Origin: Legionellales bacterium
Lineage (GTDB): Bacteria; Pseudomonadota; Gammaproteobacteria; DSM-16500
DNA length: 33,387 nt
Direction: 5' to 3'
NCBI GenBank assembly: GCA_947478495.1
Contig: CANJVW010000020.1
Coordinates: 1-33,387 of the forward strand
Under the pieces are notes generated by a model, which ran no database searches, was not told the origin of the DNA, and worked only from the letters and a program-made list of their open reading frames with translations. Positions 7,074-14,994 of the stretch are shown here, piece after piece. The position numbers and the translations under genes are program-made. The stretch's first letter is position 1. Each line of letters opens with the position of its first letter.

Positions 7074-8222
7074 ATGATTATTGAACCAAAAATCCGTGGA
7101 TTCATTTGCACTGCCGCACACCCTGTTGGATGCGCGAAAGCGGTAGAAGAACAAATTCGTTATGTTCAGTCAAAAGGTTCTTTTTCGGGTCCTAAACGCG
7201 TTTTAATTTTAGGGTCATCCACTGGCTATGGTCTTGCGAGTCGTATTGCTTTAACGTTTGGTGCGAATGCGAAAACCATTGGTGTTGCCTTCGAACGTCC
7301 TGCGGAAGGAAACCGTACGGCGTCTCCTGGTTGGTATAATACGGCTGCCTTTGAGCGTTTTGCGCATGATGAAAATCATTACGCTAAAAGTATCAATGGT
7401 GATGCGTTTTCAACGGCTATCAAACAAGAAACGGCGAATCTTATTCGACAAGATTTAGGTCAAATCGATTTAGTGATTTATAGTTTAGCTTCTCCTCGTC
7501 GTGTCCATCCTGTCACAGGCCAAATTTTTTCATCGGTGTTAAAACCTATCGGACAGTCCTTCACAGGTAAAACCGTGGATCCTATGAAAGGCGAAGTGAA
7601 AGATATTACGCTGGAACCTGCAACAGATGCTGAAATTGCCGATACCATCGCTGTGATGGGCGGCGAAGATTGGGCGATGTGGATTGATTTTCTGTTAAAA
7701 GAAAATCTGTTAGCAGAAGGTGTGTCGACGGTTGCTTATGATTATGTTGGGCCAAAACTCACGTATCCGATTTACAAAGAAGGCACTATTGGCGCTGCGA
7801 AAGCGCATGTGTATGAAACCGCTATTCAACTCAATAAAACATTGCAAAAGCGAAAGGGCAGGGCATTGCTGTCTGTCAATAAAGCCTTAGTGACGCAAGC
7901 CAGTTCCGCGATTCCGGTTGTGCCGCTCTATATTTCTTTGCTTTATAAAATTATGAAAAAGCAAGGCACGCATGAAGGATGTATCGAACAAATGGTTCGT
8001 TTGTTTAGTCAAAAGTTCATGACGGATCAAAGTGATCGTATTCGCATGGATGATTGGGAAATGAATGGCGGCGTGCAAGATGAAATTAAGCAATTGTGGT
8101 CACAAGTGACAACAGAAACACTCGCTGCACTGACGGATATTGAAGGCTATCGCCAAGATTTTTACCGCTTATTTGGGTTTCAATTCCCTGGTATTGATTA
8201 CAATGCGGATGTAGAACTTTAA
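7074..8222 (+). CDS. fabV: Enoyl-ACP reductase FabV
   Basis: FabV reduces trans-2-enoyl-ACP in the last step of each fatty acid elongation cycle and is far less sensitive to triclosan than FabI. The 382-residue product shows VLILGSSTGYGLASR (NADH loop, about 44-57), YSLASPRR, and the active-site Tyr-x8-Lys as Tyr234 and Lys243 inside PKLTYPIYKEGTIGAAK, the classic FabV spacing. GFQFPGIDY near the C-terminus is also typical. The length is slightly below the usual 395-400. AGAAGG seven bases before the ATG is a good ribosome site. It is preceded by the REP pair and probably transcribed alone. A fabI may exist elsewhere; this window cannot say. Confidence 0.95.
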   Translation: MIIEPKIRGFICTAAHPVGCAKAVEEQIRYVQSKGSFSGPKRVLILGSSTGYGLASRIALTFGANAKTIGVAFERPAEGNRTASPGWYNTAAFERFAHDENHYAKSINGDAFSTAIKQETANLIRQDLGQIDLVIYSLASPRRVHPVTGQIFSSVLKPIGQSFTGKTVDPMKGEVKDITLEPATDAEIADTIAVMGGEDWAMWIDFLLKENLLAEGVSTVAYDYVGPKLTYPIYKEGTIGAAKAHVYETAIQLNKTLQKRKGRALLSVNKALVTQASSAIPVVPLYISLLYKIMKKQGTHEGCIEQMVRLFSQKFMTDQSDRIRMDDWEMNGGVQDEIKQLWSQVTTETLAALTDIEGYRQDFYRLFGFQFPGIDYNADVEL

Positions 8223-8331
8223 GGCGAAGGGTTTAAGCACCACTGCCGACCATGTTTCAAATATAGTCCATCACTGAATGCGCATATTGTACACAGATTT
8301 TTGTTTTCTATTTATATTAGTGAAGCGTCCA

Positions 8332-8360
8332 TTGATATTCTATTTAACCTCCGCTAGACT
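8332..8360 (+). promoter_or_regulatory. Sigma70 promoter of the pantothenate operon
   Basis: TTGATA (8332-8337), a 17-base spacer and TAGACT (8355-8360) form a good sigma70 promoter. The predicted start is near 8367, about 20 bases before the ATG of the first gene, leaving room only for its AGGA ribosome site. Confidence 0.65.
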
Positions 8361-8387
8361 GCTTTCGATAGGCAATAGGACTTGATC

Positions 8388-9092
8388 ATGCGACAGGTAC
8401 CTCAGTATTTGATAGTAGGCAATGGCCGTGTAGCGCGCCATGTTTGCCATTATTTTTCTCTTTTAAATATTCCCGTGCTCACGTGGAATCGCTCAGAGTC
8501 GTTCGATTTATTGCACGAAAAAATTCAACAGGTATCTCACATTTTATTATTGATTAGTGATGGTGCGATTGATTCCTTTATTGCAGCTCATCTCAATCAT
8601 ACGTCTGCTATTTGTATCCATTTTTCAGGGAGTTTATTTACTGAAAAAGCCTATGGCGCACATCCTTTGATGACGTTCTCTAATGCGTTCTATTCGCTTG
8701 AGCAATATCAATCGATCCCCTTTGTGATCGATGAGAATGCACCTGCATTATTTTCTGAATTACCGAATCCACAGGTACGTTTATCGTCGCATTTGAAAGC
8801 ACGATATCACGCGCTCTGTGTCTTAGCGGGTAATTTTTCTTGTTTATTGTGGCAAAAATTGTTTTCTGATTTTAAAGATGTGCTTCATCTCTCTCCTGGC
8901 ATTGCACATCCTTTTTTAAAACAGCAAATGCAAAATTTAATCGATCAACCTGAGAAGGCATTAACCGGTCCTTTGGTTCGAGGGGATCATATGACATTGA
9001 AAAAAAATATCGATGCGTTAGATGGCGATCCTTTTCAAGCGATTTATAACAGTTTTATTACGTGCTATCACAAAATGAAGGAGACAAAATGA
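8388..9092 (+). CDS. panG: PanG-type ketopantoate reductase (Rossmann/DUF2520-like)
   Basis: The 234-residue protein opens with the dinucleotide-binding pattern YLIVGNGRVARHVCHYF (about residues 7-23) and continues with a DUF2520-like helical half (GAHPLMTF, GNFSCLLWQKL, LTGPLVRGD). Proteins of this type next to panB and panC were shown in Francisella to be an alternative ketopantoate reductase, PanG, which makes pantoate with NADPH in place of PanE or IlvC. The assignment here rests on domain type plus operon position. The ATG at 8388 has AGGA seven bases upstream; a TTG six bases earlier is too close to that site. Its stop overlaps the panB start in ATGA, so the two are translationally coupled. 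Confidence 0.72.
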   Translation: MRQVPQYLIVGNGRVARHVCHYFSLLNIPVLTWNRSESFDLLHEKIQQVSHILLLISDGAIDSFIAAHLNHTSAICIHFSGSLFTEKAYGAHPLMTFSNAFYSLEQYQSIPFVIDENAPALFSELPNPQVRLSSHLKARYHALCVLAGNFSCLLWQKLFSDFKDVLHLSPGIAHPFLKQQMQNLIDQPEKALTGPLVRGDHMTLKKNIDALDGDPFQAIYNSFITCYHKMKETK

Positions 9093-9874
9093 GTGTACTG
9101 CAGTTTTTTGAGAAAAAAAGAATGGGACAAAAAATCACGATGATGACGTGTTATGATTATACGAGCGCACGCATTGTGGCGGATACATCGATTGATGCAT
9201 TGCTCGTAGGGGATAGTGTTGCAATGACGATACATGGCTTTAAAGATACTGTGTCGGCAACCGTCGATATGATGTGTGATCACATTGCAGCAGTCAGTCG
9301 AGGGGCGGGAAAAAAAATGATTGTGGGTGATATGCCGTTTTTGAGTTTCAGGCAATCCTTGCCAGAGACAATGTCGGTCGTTCAGCGCTTGATGCAAGCA
9401 GGAGCATCAGCGATTAAGTTAGAAGGTGCGATTGGGAATGAAAAAACGATTCGACACATTGTTGAATCAGGCGTGCCTGTGATGGGGCATATTGGGTTAA
9501 CGCCACAATTGGTGCATACACTCGGTGGGTATAAGGTGCAGGGTAAAACAGATCACAGTCGTCAGCGTTTGGTGGAAGAAGCGCAGGCTTTACAAGACGC
9601 AGGCTGTTTTGCATTTGTGTTAGAATGTGTATCAGCGGATGTCGCATCTGAGATCACAAAAAATAGCGCAGTTCCTACGATTGGCATTGGCGCCGGGCGT
9701 GAAACGGACGGACAAATTTTAGTGTGGCAAGATGTGTTGGGGCTCAATATCGATTTCAAACCAAAATTCGTTAAAGCCTTTTTGAATGGTGCAGAGCTTT
9801 TTAAAGAAAATATCGATTTGTATGTTAAAGCGGTTCAATCAGGAGAATTTCCCAGTGATGCACATTGTTACTGA
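9089..9874 (+). CDS. panB: Ketopantoate hydroxymethyltransferase PanB
   Basis: PanB transfers a hydroxymethyl group from methylene-tetrahydrofolate to alpha-ketoisovalerate, making ketopantoate. The 261-residue TIM-barrel protein has the family landmarks MMTCYDYTSARI, LLVGDSVAMTIHG (Asp42 and Ser43 bind magnesium and substrate), GASAIKLEGA, PVMGHIGLTPQ and IGIGAGRETDGQILVWQD. AAGGAG precedes ATG 9089, the four-base overlap with the reductase stop. An in-frame GTG extension to 9062 is rejected for lack of a ribosome site. panC begins inside its last 17 bases. Confidence 0.97.
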   Translation: MSVLQFFEKKRMGQKITMMTCYDYTSARIVADTSIDALLVGDSVAMTIHGFKDTVSATVDMMCDHIAAVSRGAGKKMIVGDMPFLSFRQSLPETMSVVQRLMQAGASAIKLEGAIGNEKTIRHIVESGVPVMGHIGLTPQLVHTLGGYKVQGKTDHSRQRLVEEAQALQDAGCFAFVLECVSADVASEITKNSAVPTIGIGAGRETDGQILVWQDVLGLNIDFKPKFVKAFLNGAELFKENIDLYVKAVQSGEFPSDAHCY

Positions 9875-10622
9875 GTTAAGTGAGTGGCAAGCTATTCGAA
9901 AGACGCTAGCCAATAAAACCATTGGCTTTGTGCCGACGATGGGGAATCTGCATGCCGGTCACGGAAGCCTTTTTGCGCGCTCGAAAAAAGAAAATGATGT
10001 CACCATCATGAGTATTTTTGTGAATCCTACTCAATTTAATGAAAAAAAGGATTTTGAAAAGTATCCACGTACGCTTCAGCAAGACATCGATTTTCTAACA
10101 TCTTATGATATTGATTATCTCTGGGCGCCTGATGAAAAAACGCTTTATACTGATCAATATCAGGTACAAGTGAATGAGATAGAAATCAGTCGCGTGTTAG
10201 AAGGCGAATATCGCCCCGGTCATTTTACAGGGATGCTTACCGTCGTATTAAAATTGTTAAATGCGGCACAACCGACGCGAGCGTATTTTGGCGAAAAAGA
10301 TTATCAGCAATTATTGCTGATTAAAAAAATGGTGAATGCATTGTTGCTGCCAATCGATATTGTGGCGTGTGAAACGGTGCGCGCTGACGATGGTTTGGCC
10401 TTGAGTTCACGCAATACCCGTTTGAGTACTGCGCAACGTGAAAAAGCCGCCCATTTTCCCCGATTATTGCGCAGTGAATTATCATTAGATGAAATCACAT
10501 CACAATTGACCGCGTTAGGATTTAAAGTGGACTATATAGTGGAACAGTGGGGCCGTCGCTTAGGCGCGGTGTGGTTGACTGATGTGCGGTTGATTGATAA
10601 TGTCGCCATTATTTCTTCGTAA
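9858..10622 (+). CDS. panC: Pantothenate synthetase PanC
   Basis: PanC joins pantoate and beta-alanine using ATP through a pantoyl-adenylate. The 254-residue protein shows GFVPTMGNLHAGHGSL (nucleotide-binding HAGH at 32-35), FVNPTQFNEKKDFEKYPR, GEKDYQQLLLI and LALSSRNTRLS. It is about 25-30 residues shorter than E. coli PanC, through a shrunken C-terminal domain; the catalytic N-terminal domain is complete. The start chosen is ATG 9858, overlapping panB by 17 bases, with AGGAG upstream at rather long spacing. No panD follows, so beta-alanine must come from elsewhere, possibly the host. The 3' end overlaps the end of the acid phosphatase pseudogene on the other strand. Confidence 0.95.
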   Translation: MHIVTELSEWQAIRKTLANKTIGFVPTMGNLHAGHGSLFARSKKENDVTIMSIFVNPTQFNEKKDFEKYPRTLQQDIDFLTSYDIDYLWAPDEKTLYTDQYQVQVNEIEISRVLEGEYRPGHFTGMLTVVLKLLNAAQPTRAYFGEKDYQQLLLIKKMVNALLLPIDIVACETVRADDGLALSSRNTRLSTAQREKAAHFPRLLRSELSLDEITSQLTALGFKVDYIVEQWGRRLGAVWLTDVRLIDNVAIISS

Positions 10623-11290
10623 GCTCCGCCAATGTACACACATTCCCATCGCATCCCGGAATCGCCAATGGCTTTCCGTTGAATCGTACTTTGACTTGAT
10701 AGTCATTCGTGTCTGTTTTAAATAATTCAAAATTAAAATCCGATATATAACCCGGCAAGACGGCTTTCACTCCTAACGTTGTCATGAGGCTCATGATGGT
10801 GTTGTCATGCACGCAATATAATTTGTATTTTAATATAGTATTGGGGTCTTTTGCTTTTTCTAAATCATCAATTATTTTAGCTAAAAGTGGTTTACCTGAG
10901 AGAGCTGCGATGGATCTAGTTTGAAAAGCAGTTAAAAAGATCCATTTTCCCCACATGAATCATGTTATTGACATCGTCCTGACTTAATTCTGTAGGGATC
11001 GGTAAATGCAAGAGGTTGTCGATATAGAGTGTGTCAGCAACATTAGACATTTGATATAAGTGTTTGATCGGCACACCGGTCGCATGACTCCATTTAGCAA
11101 AATAGGGTTTCCAGTGCGCTTCCTCTGCTCTCCAATCGGATCGGAAAGCAAGATGTCGATAATATAAATAATAAAAATAAAGTGAATGCGTATCTGTCAG
11201 GAAGGGATCGTTCTTTTATTGTGGTGCGGTGTGAATAGGAATCAATTGTGCTTTTTCGGGCAATGCATTTTTTTGAGCAACATTTTACCT
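10609..11290 (-). pseudogene. Histidine acid phosphatase pseudogene
   Basis: Three-frame reading of the minus strand recovers most of a branch-2 histidine acid phosphatase. LPEKAQLIPIHTAPQ is followed by a TAA stop (11216-11218), then a frame that covers WRAEEAHWKPYFAKWSHATG, LYIDNLLHLPIP and VNNMIHVGK. A single extra G near 10953-10957 then shifts the frame to KWIFLTAFQTRSIAALSGKPL and the catalytic-type motif VHDNTIMSLMTTLGV. The N-terminal RHGxRxP third is missing. Relatives of this family include the Legionella major acid phosphatase Map, a secreted enzyme. The last 115 codons stay open, but without the N-terminus no activity is expected. This explains the otherwise gene-free 10957-11290. 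From 11291 to 11363 I see nothing further. Confidence 0.8.
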
Positions 11291-11363
11291 TTCTCTGGAC
11301 GCTATTGTGCGAGGAGAGTATCATTCCACAACAATTATTATTAGGCAATGATAACGATTTATT

Positions 11364-13883
11364 ATGTCAAAAGAAGTGATATTCACTATTCCAGCGGGTA
11401 TGTGCGGCTCTTGTGCTGCGGGGGTCAAAGAAACCATTCAACGCATTGTTATAAAAAAATTGCATCCTGAATTTAGCAACATAGTGCTTGATCCGATGTT
11501 TAATGACGAGCAGGAAAAAATTGATGATATTGTGAATCCGATTGTGATCATCGATTGCTACTACGGCACAAAAGATAAACAAAAAAAAGCAGACGAAAAA
11601 AAGAAAAAGGTTATCTGTCATTTGGTTTTTATATCAGATAATCCCACAGAAATTGGACCGATTTTGGCAGCACTGAAAGCTGCAGGTTTTCAGGCGGGCG
11701 AAGAACAGGATAGATTTTGGGATGTCGTCTTGCCTGTTGTGTTGAGCTTTGGTGCCGCTCTCTTAATTGCGATTCTTCCCTTGTCGCCTCTGGCGTTGAC
11801 AATCGGGGGCCTGCTCGCATCATTTTATTTAGGGCAAGATATTTATCGTCGTGCGTGGTCAGGGGAGCCGATGGATATCTTATTTTCACTTAGTATTTTT
11901 TTAACGTTTGTTGCGTTGTTTGTCGGGCTATGTGTCCCGGGATTGGCAGGTTGTTCAGTGATGCCTTTTATGCCGCTGGTTATTATTGGATTTCAGCATC
12001 TTGGAAATGCGTCGCGAGAGTATACACAACCTCCTGAAACGCAATTAGATCTTTTGAGTCAAATTCGGCCTTCTTATTCTGTTTCTGAAATAGATAAGCG
12101 TCCTATTGGTTCTTTAAAGAAAGGCGATATTATTACATTATATCCTGGCAGTACGATTCCAGTGGATGTGATTTGCTTTGAGGATTGCGAAGTGTCTGCC
12201 AGCACATCCGATGGGCAAGCGCATATTACCCATTCTATTTTGAAAAGCACTGGGACAGTTAAAAATAGTATTAAACAAGGCACGGAACTGGCTGGCGATA
12301 AACCAGTGACGTTCACTGTTGAACGTATTTACAGGGATTCGGAGCTTTCTTGTATTCAGAAAAAGGTAGAGCAGCTTCAAAAACCAGAAGACTCATTATC
12401 TATTAAAATAAAGATGCGGTATTTTTTGATTGCTTTGTTGTGTGTTGCAGCAGCGATGGGTTGTTTTACGTATTTTCATCTCGTATTTTCGGATGTGGGT
12501 TGGTCGGGTCTTTTTTCTCATTTTTATTTTTACTCCTTCGGAAAAGCGCTTAATACAGGCATTGGTGTTTTATTATCACTTTGTCCTTGCTCATGGGGGC
12601 TTGTGTCAGGATTATCGACGCTAGTCATGCAAGACGCCATGATTAAAAATGGCATTGATTTATCGCATGTGCGTGTACCACAACAGAATCCTAAACATGT
12701 TGTTTTTGATTTAAATGGTACATTGACAAAAGCTCAGCCCATTATTAATAAAATTCTCTCTCGCGATGGATTTAATGAACAAGAATTAAAAAACATTATC
12801 TATACTCTCGAGGAAGGTGATCCTCATCCGTTTGCAAAAGAGATTTATTCATTTTTGCAATACAAAAGAGTCACAAGTTATAGCGATGCTGTCACGGATA
12901 AAAAAAGAGAGCATTGTGCTATTGAAAAAACAATTGATGGTCGTCGATATCGCATTAGTAGTGCGCTACACTCAGAACAAAAAGAAATGAAAGACAGCGA
13001 GGGAAAAACGTTTAGTTATGTTGAAGAAATGACTTTAATGAGTGGGGCGGCTGAAAAAAAAGAATACCAGTATAGGGTGATAGGGATAGTCGAATTGGAG
13101 CTTGTGTGGAGAGATAACGCATTTGATGTGATAGATGCGCTTACCAGAAAAGGTAAAACAGTTCATATCTGTACAGGGGCGACATCTGTTTGTTTGCCTG
13201 AAGCAATACGAAAGAAAGTCCAACTAAAAGAAGGTTGCGATCCACAACAAAAATTGGATTATATCCTTTCATTAAAAAAAGAAGGCGTCTTGATGGTGGG
13301 GGATGCGGGAAATGATGTGCTTCCATTAGCCGCGAGCGACATTGGTATTACTATAAAACATGAGGCATACGATGTTGCAGCAGGAGCCGTATCTAACTGT
13401 CATATCAAACCGGAAGACTTAAAAAAGTTGCCTTTTATTGTTGAGACATTGGAGTATTGCGCAGATCGCGCGAGATTATTTAAAACACTATCTTATGGGT
13501 TGATCGCGTCTATCACTATCCTATTGATGCTGCCAATGCCCATAACAGGATTGGGGTATATCTTGCCTTCCTGGGTGAGCTCTAGCGGTATGTCAATGTA
13601 TATGCCTGCCATTATAGGGGCGGCTTTTTCTTTGTGTTTCAGGAAGGGCGCTGTCGATATATCACCATTGACGAATCAAAATTCTCTAACGGGTATAGCG
13701 AAGAAAATATCACCAGGGGATCCTGGACGTGCTTTAACGGTACAGCATGATATGAGACAGACATTTTCTGGCCCGGCTTCTGCTGAGTTGGTGACTGCTA
13801 ACTCGGCAACTGCCTGCCCAGATGTCTCTGAGACATTGCGCAGAGATCAATGTTCTGTTGGTATCTCTCCCACCCCATGTTAG
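11364..13883 (+). CDS. Divergent P1B-type ATPase-like membrane protein
   Basis: The 839-residue protein has the architecture of a heavy-metal P1B ATPase. An HMA-like start carries GMCGSC (Cys14, Cys17), followed by a lysine-rich insert (about 68-83), paired helices (about 119-215), an A domain, the metal-site CPC (407-409) in a later helix, and P and N domains. Several catalytic motifs are altered. The phosphorylation loop is DLNGTLT (Asp449 kept) instead of DKTGTLT. The A-domain TGE is replaced by SDGQ (282-285), and the P-domain TGD reads TGA. The N-domain HP (488-489) and GDxxND (646-651) remain. It may be a non-pumping relative or a changed transporter. A low-complexity tail follows the last helices, ending in GISPTPC. 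I saw no clear ribosome site before the ATG. Confidence 0.75.
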   Translation: MSKEVIFTIPAGMCGSCAAGVKETIQRIVIKKLHPEFSNIVLDPMFNDEQEKIDDIVNPIVIIDCYYGTKDKQKKADEKKKKVICHLVFISDNPTEIGPILAALKAAGFQAGEEQDRFWDVVLPVVLSFGAALLIAILPLSPLALTIGGLLASFYLGQDIYRRAWSGEPMDILFSLSIFLTFVALFVGLCVPGLAGCSVMPFMPLVIIGFQHLGNASREYTQPPETQLDLLSQIRPSYSVSEIDKRPIGSLKKGDIITLYPGSTIPVDVICFEDCEVSASTSDGQAHITHSILKSTGTVKNSIKQGTELAGDKPVTFTVERIYRDSELSCIQKKVEQLQKPEDSLSIKIKMRYFLIALLCVAAAMGCFTYFHLVFSDVGWSGLFSHFYFYSFGKALNTGIGVLLSLCPCSWGLVSGLSTLVMQDAMIKNGIDLSHVRVPQQNPKHVVFDLNGTLTKAQPIINKILSRDGFNEQELKNIIYTLEEGDPHPFAKEIYSFLQYKRVTSYSDAVTDKKREHCAIEKTIDGRRYRISSALHSEQKEMKDSEGKTFSYVEEMTLMSGAAEKKEYQYRVIGIVELELVWRDNAFDVIDALTRKGKTVHICTGATSVCLPEAIRKKVQLKEGCDPQQKLDYILSLKKEGVLMVGDAGNDVLPLAASDIGITIKHEAYDVAAGAVSNCHIKPEDLKKLPFIVETLEYCADRARLFKTLSYGLIASITILLMLPMPITGLGYILPSWVSSSGMSMYMPAIIGAAFSLCFRKGAVDISPLTNQNSLTGIAKKISPGDPGRALTVQHDMRQTFSGPASAELVTANSATACPDVSETLRRDQCSVGISPTPC

Positions 13884-13918
13884 AATCGCCCAGAGTTTAA
13901 ACCCTTTTGGAGGTTCTA

Positions 13919-14944
13919 TTGGACCCGCTTGACCGTTGGCAGCTTGTAAAACCCTATTCTATCCCCTCACTCTCTAAAAGTGTCCGAGAAGTGGCCTTAA
14001 CCTTAGGCTTGATTGTATTGGCTTATTTTGGCCTTTATCTATCGACTCGCTATTCTTTATGGCTGACCGCAGCGCTTAGCATACCAGTTGGACTTTTATT
14101 AGTCAGAGTATTTATTATACAGCACGATGCGGGGCATAATACGCTTTTTGCGAATCCCAAGCTGAATCATGCGATTGGATTGTTCTGTAGTTTGTTCACC
14201 GTGACCCCCTATTTTTTTTGGCGAAAAGCCCATGCGATTCATCATAAAAATTCGAGCGACATTGGTAAGCGTGGTGTAGGCGATATTGATATCAAGACGA
14301 TTGCGGAATACGAAAGCCTCACAGGTTGGGAAAAACTTCAGTATCGACTCATGCGCCATCCGCTTATTTTAATTCTGATTGGTGGGCCATTGTATTTCTT
14401 GTTTCAAAATCGTTATTTTAATTATCGAGACGAGTTTCGTGCTCAGTTTGATATAGCAAGCATTCGCAATATTTATGCGACCAATATTGCTTGCTTGATT
14501 TTTTATGGCTTGATTGGATCTGTCACGGGCTTATCGTTTTTATTATGCGGTGTATTGCCTGCTATTTGGGTGTCATCCAGTGCGGGTATTTATTTATTTT
14601 ACGTTCAACATAATTTTGATGATGTGTTGTATGTCGAAGAACATGAACTCGATAAATCCTCTGCGTTTCAGGGTAGTAGTTTCTTGCATTTACCCGCTGT
14701 ATTACGCTGGTTTACAGGGTGTATCGGTTATCATCATATGCATCACTTTTGCCCCCGCATCCCGTTTTATAATTTAAAAGCCTCCTATGAAAAATTATGT
14801 CATTCATTTTCAATGGAAGAAATCGTTTCGAAATATTCTTTGCTGAGTAGTTTGCGATTGCTCACACTGCGTTTATATGATGAAAAACGAAGACGCATGA
14901 TTGGTTGGAAAGAATATAAAGCGACTCGCCAGCAGAATTTGTAG
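13919..14944 (+). CDS. Membrane fatty acid desaturase
   Basis: The 341-residue integral membrane protein carries the three histidine boxes of di-iron fatty acid desaturases: HDAGH (69-73), HAIHH (105-109) and HHMHH in the C-terminal third, separated by hydrophobic segments. Such enzymes insert double bonds into acyl chains using oxygen and an electron donor, adjusting membrane fluidity. The best start is TTG at 13919, because GGAGG lies five bases upstream; an earlier TTG at 13907 overlaps that site. It begins 35 bases after the ATPase-like gene and may be transcribed with it. Which bond is desaturated cannot be told. The second half (VQHNFDD, GYHHMHHFCPRIPFYNL) resembles the DesA/beta-carotene hydroxylase-like branch. 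Confidence 0.88.
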   Translation: MDPLDRWQLVKPYSIPSLSKSVREVALTLGLIVLAYFGLYLSTRYSLWLTAALSIPVGLLLVRVFIIQHDAGHNTLFANPKLNHAIGLFCSLFTVTPYFFWRKAHAIHHKNSSDIGKRGVGDIDIKTIAEYESLTGWEKLQYRLMRHPLILILIGGPLYFLFQNRYFNYRDEFRAQFDIASIRNIYATNIACLIFYGLIGSVTGLSFLLCGVLPAIWVSSSAGIYLFYVQHNFDDVLYVEEHELDKSSAFQGSSFLHLPAVLRWFTGCIGYHHMHHFCPRIPFYNLKASYEKLCHSFSMEEIVSKYSLLSSLRLLTLRLYDEKRRRMIGWKEYKATRQQNL

Positions 14945-14994
14945 GGGTGATAGATAGGTTTTTGCCCTCTTTCTCACTATAAAGGGATATCATC

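Noticed and set aside
9786-9857. N-terminal extension of PanC
   Set aside because: It overlaps panB fully and adds residues unlike any PanC; the ATG at 9858 matches the family start.
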